NCBI RefSeq assembly: GCF_016097555.1
Contig: NC_054702.1
Coordinates: 72,891,856-72,955,855 of the forward strand
DNA length: 64,000 nt
Reading direction: 5' to 3'
Source: Gigantopelta aegis
Lineage: Eukaryota > Mollusca > Gastropoda > Neomphalida > Peltospiridae
A program made the position numbers and the translations under genes. The notes under the pieces are model-generated. The model was given only the letters and a program-made list of their open reading frames with translations. It was not told where the DNA came from and searched no databases. This document shows, one piece after another, positions 36,515-47,362 of this stretch. The number at the start of each line of letters is the position of its first letter. Positions within the stretch are counted from its first letter, which is position 1.

Positions 36515-36687
36515 GTATATAAGGAGGTAAAATGAAATCGAGCTACTACAAACATTAGGATGGCCAAAACAAATTAGCTATACAGAAACAGAAACTGTAT
36601 TCAGTATGTACCTGTAGTTGTTAAACAATATTTATTTGGAAATAAAATTATGATACAATGGTTGAAAACTCAGGATAATCCCTTTAA
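36515..36687 (+). mobile_element. piggyBac-like MITE, degraded copy
   Basis: It ends ACTCAGGATAATCCCTTTAA, close to the MITE terminus ACTCAGGAATGTCCCT plus TTAA at 45971. Inner words such as AAAATGAAAT and ACAAACATTAGGATGGCCAA resemble the middle of that element. Weak but consistent. Confidence 0.4.
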
Positions 36688-36711
36688 AGACCACTTAGAT
36701 AAAATATTTTT

Positions 36712-37004
36712 AAAAGTTTGTTTTATTTAACGATACCACTAGAGCACATTGATTAATTAATCATCGGCTATTGGATGTCAAACGTTTGGTAATTATGACT
36801 CATATGTTTTCTAATGCAGCAAGGGATCTTTTATATGCACTTTCTCACAGACAGGAAAACACATACCACGGCTTTTGACCAGTTATGTGAACTGGTTGGA
36901 ACGAGAAAAATTCCATTCAGTTGAATGGATCCACCGAGGTAGTTCGATTCTGCGACACAAGCACATCAAGCGAGCACTCAACCGACTGAGCTAAATCCCG
37001 CCCC
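36712..37004 (-). mobile_element. SINE, head III + tail A
   Basis: The minus-strand head reads GGGGCGGGATTTAGCTCAGT and CGGTTGAGTGCTCGCTTGAT. The core ACCACGGCTTTTGACC is shortened. The tail reads CTAGTGGTATCGTTAAATAA. Confidence 0.88.
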
Positions 37005-37244
37005 ACCACATAATGAGACTGGAACCCGCTGCCACCATTCCAAGGACTACTTTTTTTTTTTATTAGTAGCAAGAGAACTTACACCATCCCACAGACAGGA
37101 TAGTAAACACCACGACTTTTATTACACCAGTGCTGGAGCACTGGGTGGAACGAGAAATAGCCCAGTGGGCCACCGACGGGGATCGATCCACTGGGCTACG
37201 TTCCGCTCCGTAGTCTGTTAGAAGGGATAAGCATTCTTATTATG

Positions 37245-37538
37245 ACGGGTGTTGGATTTGGCCCAGTCAGTAAGGCGCTTATAAATCCATCGTATGATCG
37301 AACCACCTTAGTGGACCCATTCTCTGACTGCGTGCACCCCACACCCTTCGTCCCAATCAGTGTACCACGACTGATATATCAAAGGCTGTGGTATGTGCTC
37401 TCCTGTCTGTGGGGAAGTGCATTGTTGTGATTCCAATATTATATAAAAATCCCTTTCTGCTAATGGGAAAATGTACCCAAATCTTTTTACATCCAATAGC
37501 CAATGTGCTCTAGTGGTGTCGTTAAACAAAACAAACCT
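37245..37538 (+). mobile_element. SINE, head III + tail A
   Basis: The head is GGGTGTTGGATTTGGCCCAG and GATCGAACCACCTTAGTGGA. The core is CCACGACTGATATATCAAAG and the tail CTCTAGTGGTGTCGTTAAAC. Confidence 0.88.
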
Positions 37539-37586
37539 TAACTCTTACAGTGACTAAATTTTAATAAGAGGAATGACAACATGAAG

Positions 37587-37591
<5 letters not shown>

Positions 37592-37621
<30 letters not shown>
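37592..37621. repeat. (GT)n microsatellite
   Basis: About 15 GT units. Confidence 0.96.
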
Positions 37622-37623
<2 letters not shown>

Positions 37624-39427
37624 GGGGTGGGTGGTCAACGTGAAGGCGGACTCGGAATCATGTAAACTGATCACGTCACGGACCAGATTAAGTGTAATGA
37701 GTACCATTGTGGATGGAAGGACAGACAGCTAGAGTCCATTCCAGCTGAGTGGTCCAGTATGGCGGCCGTCACCTCTCGACATTTGCCCACAGCTAGTGAT
37801 CGCACTGGCCGACCACTCCGCGGACAGATGTGTCTAAATAACATGCACGAGAAATAGATTCCAACACAATCAGTCTATTTGAATGTCATAAACCCGTCTC
37901 TCGAGGACCTCTTCACAATATATCAATGTAAATTATATTTGAGGCCGCCGTCTCTCCCAGCGATCAGGCTTGAATTATGGCATGGCGGTTCTCTGTGTCC
38001 CAATTACCCCGTGTCTGCGACGAGCACTGGGCTACGCCATCATGGTTCTCAGGTGCCCAACTTCCAGTAATGCCTCATAACTATCTTAAGCTTTGCATTC
38101 TTCAATTGATTTGATTTATATTCGTTTTTGATTCATTCAAACTTCTGTCTAATTGCACAAACAAATTCGATTTTTCGAGCGCGGCGAGAAAAGCAGGACC
38201 CATCGGGCAGGAATAATTCGTTTAGCAGAGTCAAGTGCTTGGGCGCACGTTTACATAACGCAATTTTCCAGCAAGACGGCCAGTTTCTTCTGTATCTCTT
38301 TGTCGCATGGGCAGCCGTTAGAATCCGGCCAACCGGTACAAATACTGTTAATTCGAATAGTTGAACGGGCTGTGGTCAGAAATTGATAAAAGCGCTTCTG
38401 TCTTAAGGAAAAAAAAGCAATAAACGAACCTTCAGCCGGGAAGAATGAGCAAGTGCGAGTGCTGAACCAAAAAGATTTAGCGACCTAAAAGAGAAAAACA
38501 CTTTTTAATGTAAATTACTAAAAGCGGCTTGCTACGCAGTTGAGAATCCTTTTTAAATCCCACAGGGCGACAGAAATGTCGACGGTAGGCGCATTCACTC
38601 CGCGAACCGGAGCGTGAAACGTTAGAGAAAGGAACGGCAATTGCAAACCAAAGAGCGGAGACGGCAACGGCCGCCGTTTTGCGATAATCTTTTTTGCTCG
38701 AAATCATGTCTTCCGCAGATTTTATCTTTTTGCTGTGAGCGAGGTTCGGTGGCGACAAAAAGGGTAATGGCACACTGTCTGAATAAACCGCTTCTCAGTG
38801 GGTTGTGGCATAACGCTGGGTTTTCTACGTTGCTACAATAAATTACTCGCGCAAAGGCAACCAACCATGGACTCCAGTTGATTATTTGTCGCGTGGGACC
38901 GTGAAAGATATTCTTTTGTATTTGGGAACTCATCACTTTATATTAAACTCATCAACACTGGTGGAAAAAAAAGGCAACCAAGTAGTGTGTAACGTTCTTT
39001 TCGCAAAATAGACCAAACATACTTCATACATCTTATTGTGATTGGTAAAATAAAGTGAATATGTTTGTGACAAATAGCTATTGAAGTTTCGGAAGGGAGT
39101 TTCCATTGACGGTGAGCGTTAGTGCTTGAAACGATATATAGGGTCAGATAAGGATGCATTTTAACACACCAAGGTGGCTGTTTGCTATAATAACGCATAA
39201 TTGTTATCAAGTAGCACATAAGTAGCTATTTAAACAACGTGTTAAGATCGCAATCAAATATGACCATGTTATGAAATGCTCTTGCCTTAAAAGTAGCTCT
39301 CATGCACCGGTAACAAAAGACTTGAACCAAGAGAAAAGAGAACAGAAAAAACCCTACCTAAATGAAGAGCCTTGAAATAAAGAATAAGAATGTTTGTTTT
39401 AGTCACGGTAACACCCTCCCCCTCCTC
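37622..39427. other. no gene recognised; G+C-richer patch
   Basis: The part from about 38170 to 38850 is noticeably richer in G+C and CpG than its surroundings, with several overlapping short frames but no recognisable domain. It might be conserved non-coding or promoter DNA. Confidence 0.45.
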
Positions 39428-39585
39428 CACTGGCGTAGGAAGCGGTGGGTGGGGTGGAGGTGGGTGATAAGGGGGCATGTGCCCCCCCCCCCCCACTTTT
39501 CAGATATTTTGCTTTATAATAGTGAAAAAGTGTGTAAATATAAAAGTGTCCCCCCCCCTCTTTTTGGCACCTTCCTACGCCACTG
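39428..39585. mobile_element. small TIR element with G/C runs
   Basis: The left end CACTGGCGTAGGAAGC and right end CTTCCTACGCCACTG are inverted repeats. Inside are G-rich and C-rich tracts and about 60 bp of A+T-rich sequence. No coding frame. CAGTGGCGTAG-type ends are known from hAT-like MITEs, but I leave the superfamily open. Confidence 0.6.
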
Positions 39586-40248
39586 CTCCCCCATTACAGT
39601 GTATGTTCACCGGTAATGCTGGAAATCGGAAGTAAGTCTGTGATCGATAATCAGTTTGCACCAACCGATCGATATATTGATTAATAATCGACTACATATA
39701 TATTGTGCATCCGGGAACATACGTCTGTTTTGAATCTCGTCAGTATAAGCTTTGTGTGTTTAGTGTTTGTATATATGTATAGTGAGTCGGTGTTTGTGTT
39801 GGTGTGTTGCTTAGTCTCCAAGTTTACCACAAATTCAGTTGCAGTTCATTTATTGCTGAATCACTACGTTGTCTTCGAACAGTGTTTTTTTAAACAGTAC
39901 TAATGTGTATGTCCCAGTTTGCCGTGAGGTTAAGGTCATGGCCATTTAGATTCGAATTCCGTTTTGCATTTTTATTATACCGAATAGGCTACTTTGGTAG
40001 CGGTTTTTGTGTGTTCATAAAAGAAAGCCATGAAGACATTTTATAAGTTTTAATCTTTTATTGAACAGAATAACTAAAATATTAATATATTGCTAAGAGT
40101 ATTTCATGCATTAGATAAGTATGTTATTTCCACTTCTTGAAACGAAACGAAAAAGAAACGTAAACGGCAAACTAGGAGTAAATGTACTGGCACTCATTAG
40201 TGGCCACGGGTAACTTTGTTTTATAAGACTCTGAACGACAAGACAAGA
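39586..40248. other. no gene recognised
   Basis: Nothing I can support. Confidence 0.5.
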
Positions 40249-41250
40249 CAAGAAAATACATTTTATTCAGTCGTGAAACTTACTCACGATATTCAGTTTA
40301 TACTCGGTTTAACTCATGAAACCTGTACAAAAAAGTTTGTTTTGTTTAACGACACCACTAGAGCACATTGATTTATTAATCAACGCCTATTGGATGTCAA
40401 ACATTGGGTAATTTTTACATATAGTCTTAGAGAGGAAACCCGCTAAATTTTCCCATTGGTAGCAAGGTATCTTTTATATGCACCATCTCATAGACAGGAT
40501 AGGACATTCCACGGCATTTTATGTACCAGCCATGGTGCACTGGCTGGAACGGGAAATATCTCAATGGGCCCACCGACGGAAATTGATTCCAGACCTACAG
40601 CGCATCAAGTGGGTGCTTTACCACTGAGTACGTCCCGCCCCCTGAAACTTGTACAACATACTTTGTTTAAACTCGGTTTAACTCATCACTGCACTTGTAC
40701 ACGATCTTGAACAAGATACATGGTTTAAATTCAGTTAACTCATAATGAAACTGATAAAAGACACTTCGTTTAACTAGGTTTAACCCAATCACGGAACGTG
40801 TACAAGATACTCGATTTAACTCATAATAAAACATGTACAAAATACTCAGTTTAACTCTTCGTGAATCAGGTACAAAACATTTGGTTTAAACTTGGTTTAA
40901 CTCGTTATAAAACACATTCAAGCAGCAAGAAAATCGGTTTAAACTCGGTTTAACTTACAACAAAACATGTACAAGATACTCAGTTTAACCCTTTTTGAAT
41001 CAGGTACAAAATATTTGGTTTAAACATGGTTTAACTCATCATGAATCTTATACAAGATAATCGGTTTAAACATGGTTTAACTCATCTTGAAACTTGTATT
41101 CAAGTTCTTTAAGTTCTTTATTGCTTTAAGTTATACAACGTATAAGCTTTATAATAAAAACGACAAAGTATAATAAATACATATTTACATAGATACTCGG
41201 TTTAAATTCGATTTAACTGAGCCATGAAACTTGTACAAAATATTAATTGG
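40249..41250 (+). repeat. degenerate tandem array, GGTTTAAACTCGGTTTAACTC type
   Basis: Loose units combine TGAAACTTGTACAA, GATACTCGGTTTAA and CTCGGTTTAACTCAT, repeating about every 45-60 bp with many changes. A SINE (40331-40642) and an unrelated A+T-rich stretch (about 41095-41190) interrupt it. No coding function is evident. Confidence 0.8.
40331..40642 (-). mobile_element. SINE, head I + tail A, with target duplication
   Basis: The minus strand reads GGGGGCGGGACGTACTCAGT (head), then CCATGGCTGGTACATAAAAT (core) and GTGTCGTTAAACAAAACAAA (tail). TGAAACCTGTACAA (40317-40330) and TGAAACTTGTACAA (40643-40656) flank it; both are part of the tandem array. Confidence 0.9.
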
Positions 41251-41287
41251 TAAAATTATTGAATTGTCATATATATATATATATATA

Positions 41288-42885
41288 CTACTCAAAAGAA
41301 TTTATAGGTCAGACGATATTTTCGACATTATTTTCTGAATGTCAATTATATTAGCTAGACCATAATGTCACGCATGGTATTGTTCCATTTTGAAGAAAGT
41401 GGGTCTAAGCAACCCATAAATGAATTAAAATCCACTGTCATTGACACTGTCGACTAGTTCTAATGGCGAAAACATGCTTACATTTGCACGTAAATTAGGG
41501 CGAAAGCGAAAGGTCTGCTAAGTGCCCATAACTTGCTTTTTCACAAAGCGCTTCATTTGCACGCTTTGCACGTGTATTCGATGTTCCCAATGCTGAATTT
41601 CCGTATAATTGGAGCGTGCGTTCGTGTACGGTGCACACTCCAAATTCGACAATGGTACGACTTCAACTGACTATCGAAGATCGAGGAAGGGCTATTGCTT
41701 GGCTTCAGGATGGCAATACGCAAAGACACGTTGCTCTGAGACTTGGTGTCAGTCAGAGTGTCGTTGGCCGACTGTGGCAACGGTACCAAGCAACGAATTC
41801 TGTTCGAAATCGTCCACGTTCGGGAAGACCCCGAAGCACTACAAATAGAGAGGACCGCTACATCACCAATATGGTTCTACGTCAACGCACAACCACTGCA
41901 CGCCGATTACGTGACAATCTGCGGACTGCGACTGGAACTCGAGTGTCTGATCAAACCATACGCAATCGTCTGAGAGCCAATAATCTACGCTGCCGTCGCC
42001 AGGCTGTTCGACCACCACTCCTACCACGTCACAGAACGGCCAGACATCACTGGTGCACGCTTCATCTGCGGTGGCAACGTGTTCAGTGGGGTCGAGTGGT
42101 GTTCACTGATGAGTCCAGGTTTAGTCTCCAGTTCAACGACGGTCGGGTTCGTGTCTACAGACGTCCTGGGGAGCGCTTCGCTGACGTTAACGTTAGACAA
42201 CGTCACCGGTTCGGTGGTGGCAGCGTCATGGTGTGGGGCGGCATCTCTATCCACCACAGGACCCCCCTCTATGTGGTGGATGGCAATCTGAATGGAATCC
42301 GCTATCTGAATGAGATTATCCGGCCGTTGGTTCTCCCAGGCCTTCAGCAGATTGGCGGCGGGGCAGTTTTGCAGGATGACAATGCCAGACCCCACCGCGC
42401 CAGGGTGGTAACGGACTTTCTCAGACAACAAGGTATCGCCAGGATGGATTGGCCAGCATATTCGCCTGACTTGGCCCCAATAGAGAACGCCTGGGACGAA
42501 TTAGGCAGGAGAGTTCGGGATAACCATGCCCCTCCGGCCAACTTTCATGATCTGGGTCAACTTCTTATGGCAGAGTGGCAGGCCATTCCCCAAGAGTTCT
42601 TCAGACGTCTGATCAACAGCATGAGGCAACGATGTGTCGAATGTATTCGCGCCAGGGGTGGATTCACACACTATTAAACGAATGTTCTAATGTGTAAAAT
42701 CCATGTTTGACAACCTTCAACTTTGACAGCATGTCATGTGACTTTCTTGTATAGTGACGTTTATTTGTGTTTTTTTGTAAATATGGAACAATAAATAAAA
42801 AATTTGGTGTAGTTTACATCATCAATCTAATACACTCTGAAACTTATTTGGTTATAAACTTTTGACCCTTAAATTCTTTTGAGTA

Positions 42886-42886
<1 letters not shown>
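41288..42886 (+). mobile_element. complete Tc1-like transposon, 1,599 bp
   Basis: The ends CTACTCAAAAGAATTTATAG and, reversed, CTACTCAAAAGAATTTAAGG are inverted repeats of about 24 bp with two mismatches. The element sits between TA dinucleotides inside a TA microsatellite (41270-41287 left, 42887-42959 right), as expected for the TA target of IS630-Tc1-mariner elements. It holds one uninterrupted transposase frame. Short terminal repeats, size and DD34E chemistry place it among Tc1-like elements. With both ends and the frame intact it looks potentially autonomous. Confidence 0.93.
41652..42677 (+). CDS. Tc1-like DD34E transposase
   Basis: A 341-residue transposase that cuts and pastes its own element at TA sites in the nucleus. 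I place the start at ATG 41652, giving MVRLQLTIEDRGRAIAW. The open frame extends 12 codons further upstream but has no ATG there. Residues about 9-45 form the first helix-turn-helix (RHVALRLGVSQSVVGRLWQR), then a GRPR minor-groove motif at 58-61. A second basic HTH region covers about 65-120. The catalytic residues are D153 (VVFTDESRF), D243 (QDDNARPH) and E278 (SPDLAPIENAWDELGR); 34 residues separate the last two, the Tc1 signature. The length matches the family's usual 340 or so. AATAAA lies at 42790, about 110 bases after the stop. No frameshift or internal stop is seen. Confidence 0.95.
   Translation: MVRLQLTIEDRGRAIAWLQDGNTQRHVALRLGVSQSVVGRLWQRYQATNSVRNRPRSGRPRSTTNREDRYITNMVLRQRTTTARRLRDNLRTATGTRVSDQTIRNRLRANNLRCRRQAVRPPLLPRHRTARHHWCTLHLRWQRVQWGRVVFTDESRFSLQFNDGRVRVYRRPGERFADVNVRQRHRFGGGSVMVWGGISIHHRTPLYVVDGNLNGIRYLNEIIRPLVLPGLQQIGGGAVLQDDNARPHRARVVTDFLRQQGIARMDWPAYSPDLAPIENAWDELGRRVRDNHAPPANFHDLGQLLMAEWQAIPQEFFRRLINSMRQRCVECIRARGGFTHY

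Positions 42887-42959
<73 letters not shown>
42887..42959. repeat. (TA)n microsatellite, right flank of the Tc1-like element
   Basis: About 36 TA units; with 41270-41287 it forms one array split by the transposon. Confidence 0.97.
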
Positions 42960-42961
<2 letters not shown>

Positions 42962-44356
42962 CCATTGAGCTGGAGGATTAGTAGCCTAGACCAGTTACTA
43001 GTCCCCTTGCAAAATCATTAAAACCCCCTTACTCCTTTTTATTGATTGGAACCATATAACTGACAGAAATGCAAGGTCTACACTGAGAAGAAAAATGTTA
43101 GACCTTTTTCATTATGTCGATTATGAATCTGCCAACCTTGTAAATCATGATATCAACCATGGGACATATTTATTCGCCTGGAAGTCGAGCATCATTTGAA
43201 TAAAAAAAACCACCCCCTCCCCCAGCGATTGCGACTAGTCATAAGCGTGAAGACGAGCTTTGGAATATCAGAGAAATAAATAAATGTGTGTACACCGCAG
43301 CACAATTTATAATCTGCGACAAAGATAGAGAAAGCAAATCCACCAATATACCTATCGTGGAGCATAGCTTGAATCAGGAAACAATCGAATTGGATCTTCA
43401 GATAGAGTTGATCTCACAACAGAGCTACATGCAATACGTATTTAAAATCCTTGTAATGAATATGTGGACAAGAACCAAATTCCTGAATGTTGCACTGCAA
43501 TATCAAATAATTTAAAATTAAATATTGAGCGAAAACATTTGTTTAGCAAATTCACAACTGTTAGGGTCAAATACCAGGGAAGACGCCATTCCCGACTGCT
43601 TTGACACTGAATATTATTAATATTGGGACACATCGTGGTATCTGCATGGGCGGGATCTCTGGTGCAGGTAAGATATCTTGCCCAGGGCGAATTTGCCTGA
43701 ATCATAAATGGATATAGACATGCTGAAGCGTCTAATCATCACTGCTGTTCGTGCTTTTGTTAGTAATGAACACACCGAAGTCAGGTTTGGATCTGGATCT
43801 GGCAAGTATGGTATCAGTCGAAAAATAAACAGACTGAATTGAATGTAACAAAACACACCACGTGAGAGATCTGGCAACAAACAACAAAGAACATGTGCTA
43901 CATTTTCACACTGCTAGAATGCCAGCTGCTAAATCTTCCGAGTCTTACTTCTTTCATTTTTCTTAATAAAAAACAAGGTATGTTTATATTATTAATAAAT
44001 GTGGAATTGTCAAAATTAGTGTTGGTTTTTAAAGAAGAAATTTAATATATATATAATATCTAAAGATAAGAACGCAGTTAATGTAATACTGACAGCATAC
44101 AACAGTTACAGAACGAGATCTTAAAATACACCAGACATGGTTTCCTTGCCGCAGTCACCAAACCCAGACACAGATCGAGCCTCGGTGTGTTTTGGGCCTT
44201 AGTCATTATCTTGTGTCACCACACGTATTGGTAACAGTGCCTCACAGCAACCCCCCCCCCCAAAAAAAAAGCCAACAAATCCCCCCCCCCCAAAAAAAAA
44301 CCCCCAACATGGTTGAAGAAGGATTGGGGCATGGTTTTTCGGATATGACCTAGGTC
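42960..44356. other. no gene recognised
   Basis: An open frame at about 43288-43515 has mixed composition but no known domain. C/A homopolymer blocks occur near 44250-44300. Confidence 0.45.
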
Positions 44357-44475
44357 CCGTTTTATTAAGCGATCTATTCGCTAAGATCACCTTAAGTGCA
44401 TAACGAACTTATGTGATCTTAGCGCCCAGGATAGAGATTTTTGAAGCTATCTTAGCGCTATGATATCGTAAAACA
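44357..44475. repeat. imperfect palindrome, GATCTTAGCG type
   Basis: CGCTAAGATCACCTTAAGT and ACTTATGTGATCTTAGCG form inner arms. GTTTTATTAAGCGATCT and AGCGCTATGATATCGTAAAAC form outer arms. The lead-in TAGGTCCCGTTTTATTAAGC resembles MITE ends; a similar GGGCCCAATTTCACTAAACA occurs near 49826. Confidence 0.55.
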
Positions 44476-45147
44476 GTCGTAATCTATGACGTCACCACAA
44501 CGCCCGACATCGTAAAGAGTTTTAGTGCCTGAAATTAACATAGATTACACAGGAGAACTCGTATTAATTCGTATGAAGGTGACAAAGAACTTATTGCATT
44601 CGGGTTATCTCATCGGATTTACGAATCGGGCCGAAGTTTTAGAAATTAAAAAGAGTTATGTCCCTTTACATCCAATTAGGTAGATATTTCAAACAACCAG
44701 CAAACACATTTTACAAATGAAAGAGGTTGGAGTAGATTAATCGATTTCATAATACATGTATTTACTACGGCGTGAAAAGACAGGAATCACATCGTATGTA
44801 ACGCGAATCTGTTTACACGGCTATAAACACATTATAATTTCGATATTCCTGATTTATGCAAAGATTATGTGTGGGATCGATTAAAATGTAATTATTTATT
44901 ACAAATAATAGCGAAATATGGCACTTGTAAGTTATAATTGTGATATAATGGCTTTAAATTTTATAATGTATTTTTTTTAACGTAAAATAAAACGATAATT
45001 GAAATACATAGCGACTTACGGCGACTCGATCTTTCTATGATATTTGGTTCAACAAAACTCTTAAAGATATTCCACGGGGGGGGGGGGGGGGTCTTCTGTG
45101 TTGTAAATACAGGTAGTTGCTAAATTTCTATTAACATCTCGTTCTAC
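44476..45147. other. no gene recognised
   Basis: Includes a G run near 45077-45090. Otherwise A+T-rich and unassigned. Confidence 0.5.
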
Positions 45148-45275
45148 AGTAAAACACATCGGACCGTCGGTAAAACGAAATTCCCAGAAAACCGGGCGCA
45201 TTTCACAGTCCCTTTTTAAATATCTGTACACAGCATAACCTCTCTAAACCGAATACCTATTAAACCGGCATTTTT
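45148..45275. mobile_element. pogo/Tigger-like MITE remnant, second copy
   Basis: ACAGTAAAACACATCGGACC, GCATTTCACAGTCCCTTTTT and AACCTCTCTAAACCGAATAC follow the same order as the 13502 element, with many changes. Confidence 0.45.
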
Positions 45276-45332
45276 GACTTTGTCATGTGTGTGTATATAC
45301 CGGCAGAATTAATCGAGTTCATGTGTCAGCTG

Positions 45333-45525
45333 CATTATACCAACCACTTAACAAAACATAAAAACATTATACCAACCACTTAACAAAACATAAAAACATT
45401 ATACCAACCACTTAACAAAACATAAAAACATTATACCAACCACTTAACAAAACATAAAAACATTATACCAACCACTTAACAAAACATAAAAACATTATAC
45501 CAACCACTTAACAAAACATAAAAAC
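45333..45525. repeat. 32-bp tandem repeat, six copies
   Basis: The unit CATTATACCAACCACTTAAC plus AAAACATAAAAA repeats at 45333, 45365, 45397, 45429, 45461 and 45493 with essentially no differences, so the expansion is recent. Confidence 0.97.
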
Positions 45526-45612
45526 AGATAATATAATAATTATTATCAGTTGACCGCCATTTGTTTTACAAATTCAGTTGACTTTTATTTTAATAATGAA
45601 TACTATGTTTAA

Positions 45613-45971
45613 AGAGATATTCCTGAGTTTGCTGCATTGTAAGATGTTTTCGAAAAATATTTCTACGATTAAACTTACATATTAAATATATTTTGTTGTT
45701 TAGAATATCAGTGTCTGTGTATTCAATGTGTTTCTGCTCGTCTTAATATTTGCAAGAAGCCCAAAATGGATTTAGGAATGTTTTAAAAATGTTTTAGGAA
45801 ATAAAATGAAATTTAACCTAGTACAAATATTAGAACGATCAAAAACACGTTTAATACACAGCCACTAATATTTTATGCAGAAAAATATATTTGATATGTA
45901 ATTACAATCGTTAAAAAGTCTCTGTTAGTCGATAACATCTTAAAAATTGCAGCAAACTCAGGAATGTCCCT
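45613..45971 (+). mobile_element. piggyBac-like MITE, copy 2 (TTAA flanks)
   Basis: The termini AGAGATATTCCTGAGTTTGC and CTCAGGAATGTCCCT are flanked by TTAA at 45609-45612 and 45972-45975. The 359 bp align with 20773-21153 in the opposite direction. Non-coding. Confidence 0.8.
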
Positions 45972-46051
45972 TTAATACAATTGTACATATGCTGAAGGTT
46001 AAGTAAACTGAAAAAAAGTGTCCAATCCTTTTGTGAAAATATAATATATAA

Positions 46052-46455
46052 GTAGTACTAAACCGAATAACATCCGGCTGGGTCAAAGTTCGAGGTGCAC
46101 CTAACTTTTGACAGAACAGTTATTACAAGTCCTGCCATTATTAATAAATGTGGTTTTTTGGCGATAAAATGTTGGTTCATCTGGCCAGTAAATACCTGTA
46201 ATTTAATTTTAACTAGTGTCAATGTACCAACTACCATTGTGCTTGAAACGTGTGGGGTCCTACCAAAGTAGCACAACAATTTTTATGCGGAACTAGGGTA
46301 GTTATGTCTGAAATGAGCAGCTTAACCCCCAGATGTTTTCTGATTTATTTTAAGGGTGAGGGGTGGTAGTATTTATATCCATGGTGTATATATCGGAGTT
46401 TAGCCATATACTATTATGTTACTATTGTCGTTTATGGGATTTCATTTGGTGGTAG
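46052..46455 (-). repeat. unclassified dispersed repeat X, copy 1
   Basis: The reverse complement matches 61996-62318 and 63577-64000: GTATTTATATCC, GTTACTATTGTCGT, GGTGCACCTCGAACTTTGAC (+ strand of the other copies) and TTTAGTACTAC. The ends GTAGTACTAAACC and GGTTTG/GGTAGTATAC resemble weak inverted repeats, so a DNA-transposon origin is possible. Confidence 0.7.
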
Positions 46456-46810
46456 CCTATATGCTCTGTTATGTTTTCAGTCAATTCCGTGTAACAGACT
46501 TTGTATGTATTCAGAATTTCCTAGGCTTTGTAGATTCCATACACTGGTTTTGATAACACAAACGCTTTGCAATACCAAAGAAGCGGTATCCGGTTGGCTG
46601 TTATTGATGGACCAGCTGGTTACAGTAAAACCGTTATTTATACCTTAAAGTAGCATAACATACAAGGTAATGTCGCCAACACAGTTCTCGTTTCCTCTCT
46701 TTATTTTCAATTCATTTTTGTTCGTGATTATCTAATTTTCGTGTAATTCGTTGACTAGTGCAGACAACATTAAGAGAAGTGGACACAAAAAAATGGCACC
46801 ACGATACACG
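46456..46810. other. no gene recognised
   Basis: Unassigned sequence. Confidence 0.5.
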
Positions 46811-46926
46811 TATAATATAATATAATATAATATAATATAATATAATATAATATAATATAATATAATATAATATAATATAATATTAATATAATATAATATT
46901 AATATAATATTAATATAATATAATAA
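46811..46926. repeat. (TATAA)n microsatellite
   Basis: Pentanucleotide array with TATTAATATAA interruptions near its end. Confidence 0.97.
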
Positions 46927-47362
46927 AGAATTATAAAAGCAGTATTCCTTCAGATAGTTACTCTACACTAAGTATACTTCCCAACTTTAACTCAGACCCT
47001 AACGATAACAAACAAAACAGCTGCTAATCCAATAGTGGATTAATATCGTACATGACTCAAAACAGGTGATTTCAGCTTTATTGTTTAAAGACTCGTATAG
47101 ACTGTTGCGATTGTTACGTCTGCGATTCGAGTTTGGAGCATATACACAATATACCGTTATTTCATTGCTGGCTGACCGCATGCGTTTTGCAGACGCACGC
47201 ATTGCACGTATCCAGTCTAGATGCTCTCACTGAAAATAATGTATTTCCAATTCGTTTTTTTTTTTTAGCCAGATCACATGCACGCGCCGCATCCAGTTCG
47301 AATCCCGTCAATGTACACCTTGTGTTTTCATTATGTTTCGACAGTCTCTAAACCGGCAGAGA
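46927..47362 (-). other. probable 3' UTR and downstream flank of the chitin-binding gene
   Basis: No gene other than the likely 3' untranslated part of the minus-strand gene. On that strand an AATAAA polyadenylation signal lies at 47082-47077, about 280 nt after the stop codon. Confidence 0.5.

Larger units (their letters stand above)
36467..37208 (-). mobile_element. outer SINE (tail B ... head I) with nested insertions
   Basis: A minus-strand B tail starts the block (AGTTTATTTAATGACGTACT). A matching SINE body and head end it (37013-37208, with GGGATCGATC and a GGAACGTAGCCCAGTGGATC-like head on the minus strand). Direct repeats GTAGTCTATTAGAAGG near 36450 and GTAGTCTGTTAGAAGG near 37210 bracket the whole, so the two parts are one insertion that was later interrupted. 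Confidence 0.7.

Noticed and set aside
42021-42541. Minus-strand frames inside the Tc1-like element
   Set aside because: Antisense shadows of the transposase coding region.
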